NCBI GenBank assembly: GCA_005893185.1
Contig: VBOS01000240.1
Coordinates: forward strand, 1 to 13,554
From: Candidatus Eiseniibacteriota bacterium
GTDB lineage: Bacteria > Eisenbacteria > RBG-16-71-46
DNA length: 13,554 nt
Direction: 5' to 3'
Shown here: positions 6,718 through 13,554 of the stretch, piece by piece
Numbering within the stretch: the stretch's first letter is position 1
Layout: each line of letters begins with the position of its first letter
Position numbers and translations under genes: made by a program
Notes under the pieces: generated by a model
The model's input: only the letters and a program-made list of their open reading frames with translations
Databases searched by the model: none
What the model was told of the DNA's origin: nothing

Positions 6718-8815
6718 CCGGTTGTCCGGGCAACCCAGGGCCGACGACGGGTTCCGTGAGCGTAACGGTGTACGTGCCTGCTGTCGCGAACGACACGGGG
6801 CCCGGATTCTGGAGCGTTGAGCTGGCTGCGCCGCCGCCGAAATTCCACGCGTAGCCGAGCGGCAGGTCGTGGTCGGGGTCCGTGCCGCTGCCGGTGAAGG
6901 ACAGGGCCTGACCCGCGACGATCGTGACCGGGCCCGCCGGCGTGCCGATCACGCCGTCGGGCGCATGATTCGCGCTCACGTGGATCGGGGCGGTCGTCGA
7001 GCCCGTGAGGCCGCCGTTGTCTGTGACCTGGAGCGTGCAGGTCCAGTCGCCCCCCGCGTACGTGTGCGAGGCGCTCGCGGAGGCCTGCGGCCCGACGATC
7101 GTGCCGTCGCCGAAGTCGAAGCGATACGAGACGATCGTGCCGTCGTCGCTGGAGCTCGAGCCGTCGGCGAGCGCCGGAAGCGGCGCGCTCCCGGACGACG
7201 GCGAGATCGTGAGCCGCGCCACCGGCGGCGGGTTGGCCGGGCGGAACTCGTAAGCCCCGCGGTCGCCGTAATCGATCGGTCCGATCCCGGTGTTCGTGGT
7301 TCCGGGATCGTCGAGACGGGCCTGGTTGTCCGCGTCGGCCTCCGGCCAGCTCGGGACCCCCGAGTTCGCCGCGTCGATGGCCGGGGAGCCGGCGAGGAGG
7401 TGGAAGTCCCCCGCGGGCGGGCTCACGAACTGGGGATCCGCCTGGATCGAGTGCGTGTCCTGGCCGCTCGCGGCGCTGTATGCCGCGATCGTGGCGTAAG
7501 GAGTGAAAGCGACGTACTTGATCGGAGCCTGCTGCGTCGAGTTCCAGAAGATGTTGTAATCGGAGACGAAGCCGGTCGAAGAGCCGCCGTCGACCCACAG
7601 ATCGAACTCGTTGGTCGTGAGCCCGTTGTCGGTGGCGATGCAGTCGTAGAGCTGGGTCCCGTTCGCCGCGCCCTCGATCGAGAACCCGTCCCTGTAATTT
7701 CCATATGCGACATCGCCGATGTGGAGGGTGCCCGTCGCGCCGAGGTGATCGTAGCCGTGGTCGCCGTTGCTCCACGAGCGGTTCAAATACTCGATGCAGT
7801 TGTTGGAGCCCGACTGGACGTGGATCCCGGTGTCGGCGTTGTGGTGGGCGCGGTTGCGCCGGATCGTGTTGCCTGGGCTGTTGAAGAGGTAGATCCCGTT
7901 CGCCAGGCGATCGGTCGGCCGCGCGTTGTTGTAGCATTCGCTGTCCTCGATCGTGCATGCCGTCGCCCCGCCGATCAGGGCGATGCCGTGGTCGTAGTTG
8001 TCGTGGATGCTGCTCGCGCTCACCCGAATGCCCGATCCACCCACGATCTGGATCCCCATCTTGGCGGCCAACGTCACGGTGTCCCGGACGATCGTGACGT
8101 TGGTGCACGAGCCGTTGAGATAGACGCCGCGATCTTCCGTGCGGGTCACAGCCAAGCCGTCGATCGTGATCCAGGATCTCCCGAACAGGGAGAGGCCGTA
8201 GTTGCGATGGCCGACCCGGGCCTGATGGGCTCCCGGGTTGCCGCCGCCTGCGTTGACGTAGAGGCCGGCGCCCGCCACCCACCGGAACGAGCGCGCCGGA
8301 AGGGCGGCCGGATCGACCGTGGACGAGTCGGCCCGGGTCCCGTCGAGAAAGACCTGCTTGGGGTGCCAGGTCACTGTGGGAGCCAGCCACACGTCGCCGA
8401 ATGCCAAGGTCCAATTGGAGGCGACCGCGAAGTCATCTGCGCCGTCGATCACGACCCCGCTCGCGGGTGCCTGGAGGACGAGGGGAGAGCCGGAGGCGCC
8501 GGAGGCATTGATCGTGACCTGCTCGGGGTAGATGCCGGGGCTCACGAGGATCGTGTTCCCCGCCGCTGCGCGCGCGGCGACGGCCGCCGAGATCGTGCAG
8601 TAGGGCTGCGCCGCCGTGCCCGCCCCTGCGCCCGAGTTCACGCAGGAGGGGTTGCCGCGATCGACGTAGTACGTCGCGGCAGCCGCCGGCAAGCACCACC
8701 CCGTCAGGCTCGCGACCACGGCGGCGACCAGGGCGTGAAGCTTTACGGGGGCGAGTCGCCTCCGGATCGTAGGGGCACGAGACGGCGTCGCGTTCGGGCT
8801 CACGATGCAGTTCAC
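6323..8815 (-). CDS. N-terminal part of a split surface protein: signal peptide, right-handed beta-helix, two PKD domains
   Basis: Starts at a GTG (8813-8815), with GGGCGG upstream. An Arg-rich n-region leads into LHALVAAVVASLTGWCLPAAAA, a signal peptide ending just before TYYVDRGNPSC. About 8675-7240 encodes a right-handed parallel beta-helix with many NxI / DxGI-type rungs (YNNARPTDRLANGIYLFNSP, TIRRNRAHHNADTGIHV) and the shared block LNRSWSNGDHGYDHL. Then come PKD 1 (SYRFDFGDGTIVGPQ, about 7220-6970) and PKD 2 (YAWNFGGGA, about 6969-6755). Meaningful sequence ends at codon 687 (GTYTVTLT, base 6755). The remaining 140 or so residues are out-of-frame Arg/His-rich nonsense, because the true continuation lies in the frame of the 5185-6717 entry. 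By comparison with the intact PKD 3, about 16 residues (last strand and linker) are missing together with the frame change. Intact, the protein would be about 1,200 residues. Likely role: extracellular or surface carbohydrate binding or cleavage; no catalytic residues can be assigned. Confidence 0.82.
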   Translation of the reverse strand: MNCIVSPNATPSRAPTIRRRLAPVKLHALVAAVVASLTGWCLPAAAATYYVDRGNPSCVNSGAGAGTAAQPYCTISAAVAARAAAGNTILVSPGIYPEQVTINASGASGSPLVLQAPASGVVIDGADDFAVASNWTLAFGDVWLAPTVTWHPKQVFLDGTRADSSTVDPAALPARSFRWVAGAGLYVNAGGGNPGAHQARVGHRNYGLSLFGRSWITIDGLAVTRTEDRGVYLNGSCTNVTIVRDTVTLAAKMGIQIVGGSGIRVSASSIHDNYDHGIALIGGATACTIEDSECYNNARPTDRLANGIYLFNSPGNTIRRNRAHHNADTGIHVQSGSNNCIEYLNRSWSNGDHGYDHLGATGTLHIGDVAYGNYRDGFSIEGAANGTQLYDCIATDNGLTTNEFDLWVDGGSSTGFVSDYNIFWNSTQQAPIKYVAFTPYATIAAYSAASGQDTHSIQADPQFVSPPAGDFHLLAGSPAIDAANSGVPSWPEADADNQARLDDPGTTNTGIGPIDYGDRGAYEFRPANPPPVARLTISPSSGSAPLPALADGSSSSDDGTIVSYRFDFGDGTIVGPQASASASHTYAGGDWTCTLQVTDNGGLTGSTTAPIHVSANHAPDGVIGTPAGPVTIVAGQALSFTGSGTDPDHDLPLGYAWNFGGGAASSTLQNPGPVSFATAGTYTVTLTEPVVGPGLPGQPGDQPVVRDRHARLERPELHAHARRRRRGRIVLVPGEELGHIGLLRPGQPELDRPDDGRRHLSLRGGGAVRFGAWARHDPDFRVRQRHQGRPARLARCHAVPRMAAPRCRLHRLADGIGHLLHGERQSRGCS
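7749..7785. repeat. 37-base exact match to 11911-11947 (copy 1)
   Basis: This segment encodes the LNRSWSNGDHGYD rung of the beta-helix and is identical, base for base by eye, to 11911-11947 in the paralogue, while both flanks differ within a few bases. Confidence 0.75.
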
Positions 8816-8851
8816 AGAACCGCCCTTCCCTTGCGAATGCGGATGCTGCCC

Positions 8852-8874
8852 CCGGACGCTGCGGCCAGCGCCGG
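8852..8874 (-). terminator. GC-rich hairpin after the large surface-protein gene
   Basis: On the plus strand CCGG(A)CGCTG-CGGC-CAGCGCCGG pairs over 9 bases with one bulged A. It starts 5 bases beyond the stop codon at 8880-8882 and lies in the 64-base gap before the next gene's GTG. There is no T-tract, so it may attenuate or stabilise the message rather than terminate it fully. Confidence 0.4.
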
Positions 8875-8879
8875 ATCCG

Positions 8880-11800
8880 CTACCTCAACAGCACGAGGCG
8901 TCCGGTCACGACGCCGTCCACCGATACGATGCGATAGAAGTAGATGCCCGCGGAAAGCACGGATGCGCCGTCATCACGCCCATCCACGGCGACATCGTGC
9001 CATCCCGACGGGTAAGATTCGGCGGCTGCCAGCCGCCGCACGCGCCTGCCGGATGCGTCGAAGAGCTCGGCCCGCATGGGCCCAGGCCGCGACGTCGCGA
9101 ACCCGATCCCGCCGTGCGCGCGCATCGGGTTCGGCGACACGACCGGTCGCAACGGCTCCAGTGCGCCGAGCACCCGAACGGCCAAGTTGCCGAACTGAGC
9201 GACGCCGCCAACGGGCTCCGCGATCACGGTCGCCGTGATGTCCTGCTGGCCCCGCGCGAGGCCCGCGAACAGCCTCTTCAGATCCTGGCGATCGAACGAG
9301 ACCTCCGTCGGGGCGCATGCGCCGTCGGCGGAGGAAACGATCTCGGAAGCCGCCGCCTCACGATCTTGGTATCGCAACGCCAGGCGCGCGAAGCGTGGAA
9401 CGCTCCCGTCGGGTCCGGGGGCTACGCCGACGCGAACCTTCCACAGCGACTCAGCAGAATCGACGTCGAGCACGGATTCCTCAGCCGTCACGGAGCGGAG
9501 CGGCGTCATGCGCTTGAGATCGGGCGCCCCTTCGGCGACCGTAGATGACGCCCCGGTCACGATGCGGATCGAAACGTCGTCCACCTGGAATTCCTCGCCG
9601 GCCGCCACCGGCGTGTCCTCGAACTGCAAGTCGAGCGTGGAGCCGGTGCTCTGCGCGACGTAGTCGATCAGCAGCAGCTGCCACGTCGGGGCCAGCCATA
9701 CCGCGTTCGAGAAATAGCCAAAGCCGCCGACCCGTACTCCATCCACGTACTCGCGAATGCGCAGGCGGGCCTGGCCGTGGGCGGTGGCGGCACGCACCCA
9801 TGCCGAGAACCGGTAGCGGGTCCCGGCCGCGGGAGTCGTATCCACCCAGTTTGGCGAATCGGTGGCTCCAAACTGGGCCGTGCTGGCGGGCCCCGACATC
9901 TTCATCGACCAGGCGCCGTCGAAGCCGCCAGCGACACGCTGGATCGTCGCTCCGCCGAACGGGGCCCAGCCCGCGATGTTGGCCTCGAACGATGGGTTGG
10001 ACGCCAGGTTCGGTCCGCTCCCCACGGCGGCCACGACGACGTGGGCCGTGGCCGTGCTCGAGTCTCCCTCCGCGTCCTTGACGACGACGCTCACCATGAA
10101 ATCCCCCTCGTCGAATTCGTGCCAGGCGGTTGCGCCGGACTGAGGCCCCACCACTGAGCCATCGCCGAAGTTGAACCGATAGGAGAGGGTCGTGCCGTCT
10201 GGGTCGCTCGATCCCGATGCATCGGCCACGACCGTGAGCGGCTCGTTCCCGGTCGCGGGGGCCACGGTCAAGGCTGCGACGGGCGGATCGTCCCAGGGCC
10301 GCAACTGGATCGAGGTCACGGCGGTTCCCGAGAGCGCGTTCGCGGCGGTGAAGCTCACGCCGTACGCTCCGGAGTCTCCAGCCACCGGGGTCCATGTGAG
10401 CGTTCCGGAAGTGTTTCCGGAGCCGGCCACGAACACGCCGTTGTTTCCGGCCGGCAGGCTCGAGAGGTCGGCGGTCAGCGAGGTGATCGGATCCCCGTCC
10501 GGGTCGCCTGCGGTCACGTCGACCGTGATTGGCCTGGCCACCACACCGCTCGCCGTGGCCGGCGCGGTCACCAGAGGAGCGCGGTCCACGTTGGTCACCC
10601 TGATCACGGATGTGGCTGTGCCCACCTGATCGTTGGCTGCGGAGAACCTCACGGTGTAGCTCCCGGAGTCGCTGTAGGTCGGGGTCCACGCGAGAACGCC
10701 GGTCGAATCGCCGGGACCCGTTGTGAAGATCGCCCTGTTGCCGGCCGGCAACCCGCTGAGATCGGCGGTGAGAGTTGTGATCGCCTCTCCATCCGGGTCC
10801 GAGGCCTGGACGACGAGCGAGAGCGGGCTCGACTCGGGGACGGACACGGCGGGCGCCGCCGCGACCGTGGGCGGGTGCCGTGCCTGGTTCACCGAGATCA
10901 CGGTGGCGGTTGCCGACGACGTCCCACCTTTGTCGTCCGTGACCGTCACGCTCGCGGTCCATGTGCCTGCAGCGTAGGTGTGGGTAGCTGTGGCGGACGT
11001 CTGGGGCCCGATGGACGCTCCGTCGCCGAAATTGAACCGGTACGAAGCCACGGTCCCATCCGGGTCGCTCGACGCCGATGCGTCGAGCGCGACGGTCAGC
11101 GGTGCGTCTCCGGTCGCCGGGCTCACGGCCAGCGAAGCAACCGGCCGCGCATTCACGGCGACGGCCGCAGCCGCTGCGCATGTGCCGCCGCTCTGGCTCG
11201 TGACCGTGACCGTTGCGGTCCAGTTGCCGGCCGCGTAGGTGTGAGCGGCGGTGGGGCCGGGCTGGGGGCCGACCACGGCTCCGTCGCCGAAATCGAACCG
11301 GTACGAGACCGCCGTCCCATCGGGGCCAATGGATCCTGATGCGCTCGCCGACACAGCCAGCGGATCCGGACCCGAAGTCGGCGTGATCGCCAGCACAGCG
11401 GGCCGGTATTCGAGGGCGCCGCGATCCGCGTACGCGACTGGCCCGGCGCCCGCATTGGGCTGCATCGGGTCGTCCAAACGCGCACGGCCCTCTGCGTCGG
11501 ACGACGGCCAATTGGGCACGCCGGAGCCGCCATTGTCGATCGCGGGCGAGCCCGCATTCAGATGGAAGTCCCCGGCCGCTGCGTTCACGAACCGGGGATC
11601 CGCCTGGAGCGACTGGGCATCCTGCCCGCTCACCGCGCTGTACCCCGCGACCGAGGGGTAGAGCGAGCTGATGTACTTGATCGGCGGCTGACTCGTGGAG
11701 TTCCAGAACAGGTTGTAGTTGGACACGAATCCGGTCGTGGAGCCGGAGTCGACCCACAGGTCGAACTCGTTCGTGCCGAGCCCGTTGTCGATCGCGATCG

Positions 11801-13554
11801 AGTTGTAGATCTGGGTGCCGGGGGAGTTGCCCTCGACGGAGAATCCGTCCCGGTAGTTCCCGTACGCGACGTCGCAGACGTGGAGGGTGCCGGTCGACCC
11901 CTGGAGATGGTCGTAGCCGTGGTCGCCGTTGCTCCACGAGCGGTTCAGGTAGGAGATGTTGTTGTTGGCGCCGTTCTGGAAGTGGAGCCCCGTGTCCTGG
12001 TTGTCGTGGAGCCGATTCCGTCGAAAGACGTTGCTGGAGCTGGCATACACGTAGATCCCGTTCGCCGCGCGCTGGGAGGATCGGGCGTTTCGGAACGACT
12101 CGTTGTCTTCGATGATGCTGCCCGTGACGCCGTTGACGAGCGAGATGCCGTGATCGTTGTTGTCGGAGCTGGTGTTGCCTCCGATCCGGAATCCGTAGCC
12201 TCCGGAGGCCTGGATCCCGTACTTGTTCCCGAAGGTGACGGTGTTGTGAAGGACATTGATGTTGTCGCACTGGTCGTCGAGATAGATCGTGCGATCCTCC
12301 ATGCGCGTGACGGTGAAGCCTTCGATCGTGATCCATTCCTCGGCGTAGGCGACGAAGCCGTTCTTGCGGTGGCCGACCATGACCTGGTGGCTCGCAGGAC
12401 TGGCTCCGCCCACGTTCACGTAGAGCCCGGCGTTGCTCACGTACCGGAACGTGCCGGACGCGAGAGCGCCGGGCGAGGCGGAGGAGGCCGCGAGCCGCGC
12501 CCCCCCGTCGGCGAACACCTGCTGTGGGCCCCAGTTGACGCTCGCGGCGAGCCAGACGCTGCCGGAGTACGGCACCCACAGGGTGGGATTCGTGAAGTCG
12601 TCCGCGCCTTCGATCACGACCCCGGGTCCAGATGCGTGCAGGATCAGCAGGCTGTCGGGGGAGCCGGATGCACTGATCGTGACCCGCTCGCGGTAGACGC
12701 CGGGCTTGACGATGATGGCTGTGCCCGGGCCGGCGTGGTCTGCGAGCGCCGCCGAGATGGTGCAGTACGGCTGCGCCTCGGTTCCCGGTCCCAGGTCCGA
12801 GCAGGCCGGATTCGACGTGTCCACGTAGAAGGTTCCGGCGGCATAAGGGTGATACACGTCGATCACCCGGAGCGCAGTGCCGGCCGAGCCCGAGAGCGCG
12901 TTGGCGGCTGTGAACGATACCGTGTAGCTCCCCGAATCGGCGTAGCTCGGGGTCCAGCTCAACGTGCCAGATGTGTTTCCCGAACCCGGAGTGAAGATCG
13001 CGTTGTTGCCGGCCGGCAGGCCCGAGAGATCCGCGGTCAGCGACGCGATCGGATCGCCGTCCGCATCGGCGGCCTGCACCGCCATCGAGAGCGCGCCGGC
13101 TTCCAGCACGGACGCCGTCGCCGGAGCCGTGACGGCCGGCGCGCGGTCCAGGTTGGCGACGGCGATCACGGTGCTGCCCGCGCCCGAGAGCGCGTTGGCG
13201 GCCGTGAACGTGACGGTGTAGCTCCCCGCGTCGTTGTACGTCGGCGTCCAGGTGAGCGTGCCGGCCGTGTTCCCCGGCCCGGGCGTGAACACAGCGTTGT
13301 TGCCGGCCGGCAGGCTCGAGAGATCCGCGGTCAGAGATGCGATCGGATCGCCGTCTTCGTCCCCCGCCTGCACCGTGACCGTGACCGGGCTCGTCTCGGT
13401 GGCCGGAACGTTGGACGGCGCCGTGACAGCGGGGGGAAGGTCGACGCCTGTGACCGTGATCGCAGTTGTGTCGGCGCCGGAGAGCGCGTTGGCGGCCGTG
13501 AACGTGACGGTGTAGGCCCCCGCGTCGTGGTAGGTCGGTGTCCAGGCGAGCGTG
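8880..13554 (-). CDS. Giant modular surface protein: Ig repeats, beta-helix, PKD/Ig repeats, CBM-like domain, FlgD-like sorting domain (runs off right edge)
   Basis: About 1,557 residues are visible and the frame is open at base 13554, so the start and any signal peptide lie outside. Order from the N-terminal side: cadherin/Ig-like repeats with DGDPIASLTADLSxLPAGNN and SYTVTFTAANALSG (13554-about 12850); a right-handed beta-helix from FYVDTSNPAC to ALEYRPAVLAI (about 12840-11400), closely paralogous to the other two helix proteins; two PKD domains (SYRFDFGDG, SYRFNFGDG, about 11395-10890); two more Ig-like repeats (about 10875-10285); a third PKD (SYRFNFGDGSVVGPQ, about 10284-10030); a jelly-roll carbohydrate-binding-like domain opening with NPSFEANIAGW (about 10005-9560); a beta-rich segment containing DRQDLKRLFAGLARGQQ (about 9545-9165); and a FlgD-like sorting domain (about 9155-8883: SPNPM, LFDASGRRVRRL, SAGIYFYRIVS, RLVLLR). 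It is predicted to be exported and held at the cell surface by a type IX-like route, and could act as an adhesin or glycan-active enzyme. No catalytic site is identifiable. Confidence 0.85.
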   Translation of the reverse strand, partial: TLAWTPTYHDAGAYTVTFTAANALSGADTTAITVTGVDLPPAVTAPSNVPATETSPVTVTVQAGDEDGDPIASLTADLSSLPAGNNAVFTPGPGNTAGTLTWTPTYNDAGSYTVTFTAANALSGAGSTVIAVANLDRAPAVTAPATASVLEAGALSMAVQAADADGDPIASLTADLSGLPAGNNAIFTPGSGNTSGTLSWTPSYADSGSYTVSFTAANALSGSAGTALRVIDVYHPYAAGTFYVDTSNPACSDLGPGTEAQPYCTISAALADHAGPGTAIIVKPGVYRERVTISASGSPDSLLILHASGPGVVIEGADDFTNPTLWVPYSGSVWLAASVNWGPQQVFADGGARLAASSASPGALASGTFRYVSNAGLYVNVGGASPASHQVMVGHRKNGFVAYAEEWITIEGFTVTRMEDRTIYLDDQCDNINVLHNTVTFGNKYGIQASGGYGFRIGGNTSSDNNDHGISLVNGVTGSIIEDNESFRNARSSQRAANGIYVYASSSNVFRRNRLHDNQDTGLHFQNGANNNISYLNRSWSNGDHGYDHLQGSTGTLHVCDVAYGNYRDGFSVEGNSPGTQIYNSIAIDNGLGTNEFDLWVDSGSTTGFVSNYNLFWNSTSQPPIKYISSLYPSVAGYSAVSGQDAQSLQADPRFVNAAAGDFHLNAGSPAIDNGGSGVPNWPSSDAEGRARLDDPMQPNAGAGPVAYADRGALEYRPAVLAITPTSGPDPLAVSASASGSIGPDGTAVSYRFDFGDGAVVGPQPGPTAAHTYAAGNWTATVTVTSQSGGTCAAAAAVAVNARPVASLAVSPATGDAPLTVALDASASSDPDGTVASYRFNFGDGASIGPQTSATATHTYAAGTWTASVTVTDDKGGTSSATATVISVNQARHPPTVAAAPAVSVPESSPLSLVVQASDPDGEAITTLTADLSGLPAGNRAIFTTGPGDSTGVLAWTPTYSDSGSYTVRFSAANDQVGTATSVIRVTNVDRAPLVTAPATASGVVARPITVDVTAGDPDGDPITSLTADLSSLPAGNNGVFVAGSGNTSGTLTWTPVAGDSGAYGVSFTAANALSGTAVTSIQLRPWDDPPVAALTVAPATGNEPLTVVADASGSSDPDGTTLSYRFNFGDGSVVGPQSGATAWHEFDEGDFMVSVVVKDAEGDSSTATAHVVVAAVGSGPNLASNPSFEANIAGWAPFGGATIQRVAGGFDGAWSMKMSGPASTAQFGATDSPNWVDTTPAAGTRYRFSAWVRAATAHGQARLRIREYVDGVRVGGFGYFSNAVWLAPTWQLLLIDYVAQSTGSTLDLQFEDTPVAAGEEFQVDDVSIRIVTGASSTVAEGAPDLKRMTPLRSVTAEESVLDVDSAESLWKVRVGVAPGPDGSVPRFARLALRYQDREAAASEIVSSADGACAPTEVSFDRQDLKRLFAGLARGQQDITATVIAEPVGGVAQFGNLAVRVLGALEPLRPVVSPNPMRAHGGIGFATSRPGPMRAELFDASGRRVRRLAAAESYPSGWHDVAVDGRDDGASVLSAGIYFYRIVSVDGVVTGRLVLLR
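10405..10698. repeat. Ig-like coding repeat, 294-base unit (second block)
   Basis: The Gly-Val-x-Trp-Thr-Pro segment recurs exactly 294 bases (98 codons) apart here, ending at 10404 and at 10698. This is the same period as the block at the right edge, although sequence identity between the copies is lower. The block spans about 10285-10875 and lies between PKD domains of the giant surface protein. Confidence 0.65.
11911..11947. repeat. 37-base exact match to 7749-7785 (copy 2)
   Basis: Partner of the segment at 7749-7785, at the equivalent rung of the paralogous beta-helix, in the same orientation. The distance between copies is 4,162 bases. Confidence 0.75.
12967..13554. repeat. Two adjacent 294-base Ig-like coding repeats (first block)
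   Basis: The same codon of the WTPxYxDxGxYTVxFTAANALSG segment falls at 12966, 13260 and 13554, giving two exact 294-base (98-codon) periods. A run beginning CGTTGTTGCCGGCCGGCAGG recurs at 13001 and 13295. The block continues past the right edge and ends with a half unit before the beta-helix at about 12850. Confidence 0.75.

Noticed and set aside
6869..9238. 789-codon plus-strand open frame opposite the surface proteins
   Set aside because: Low-complexity Arg/Ala/Val/Asp composition with no domain; a shadow of the beta-helix gene, and it crosses the gap between two real genes.
9481..12579. 1032-codon minus-strand frame inside the giant surface gene
   Set aside because: Same strand but a different frame; Arg/Gln/His-rich with no motif, while the overlapping frame shows continuous Ig, helix and PKD domains.
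12850..13554. CRISPR-like array
   Set aside because: The repeats are 294 bases long, in-frame and coding for Ig-like domains; there are no short repeats with unique spacers.

Overview
The window is high-GC bacterial DNA with short intergenic gaps. It carries secreted modular proteins rich in PKD and Ig-like domains. Two of them end in a FlgD-like C-terminal domain of the kind used as a type IX-like sorting signal (PNP turn, FDxSGRRVRxL, SGVYFYR / AGIYFYR). High GC together with PKD repeats and this C-terminus suggests a lineage of the Fibrobacteres-Chlorobi-Bacteroidetes superphylum, such as Candidatus Eisenbacteria. That placement is inference; the window holds no rRNA or other phylogenetic marker.

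Layout. (1) At 1-677 on the minus strand is the N-terminal part of a secreted right-handed beta-helix protein, cut by the left edge. (2) At 678-1092 is a divergent gap with a strongly AT-rich core (731-830) and a plausible promoter for gene 1. (3) At 1093-4063 on the plus strand is a tightly packed set: a polysaccharide deacetylase broken by an internal frame-shifting deletion, a sugar-type formyltransferase whose ATG abuts the deacetylase stop, and an exported purple-acid-phosphatase-like metallophosphoesterase. (4) A convergent hairpin lies at 4121-4138. (5) At 4129-5181 on the minus strand is a membrane CDP-alcohol phosphatidyltransferase with an altered active-site motif (last Asp replaced by His). 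(6) At 5185-8815 on the minus strand is one large secreted protein, beta-helix + PKD + CBM-like jelly rolls + sorting domain, split into two overlapping frames by a lesion near 6755. (7) At 8880-13554 on the minus strand is an even larger paralogue, open at the right edge: Ig repeats, beta-helix, PKD, Ig, PKD, CBM-like domain, sorting domain.

How it may work together. Three beta-helix proteins share one distinctive N-terminal module, and two of them share CBM/PKD/sorting-domain tails, so this looks like a small tandem family of surface or secreted carbohydrate-interacting proteins. The four enzymes are of types that edit or build cell-envelope or extracellular glycans and lipids (deacetylase, formyltransferase, phosphomonoesterase, phospho-alcohol transferase). 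A link between these enzymes and the surface proteins, for example through a glycolipid anchor, is possible but rests only on proximity.

Two genes carry frame-breaking internal losses. These could be real pseudogenization, strain heterogeneity or assembly errors, and they are the first thing to check.
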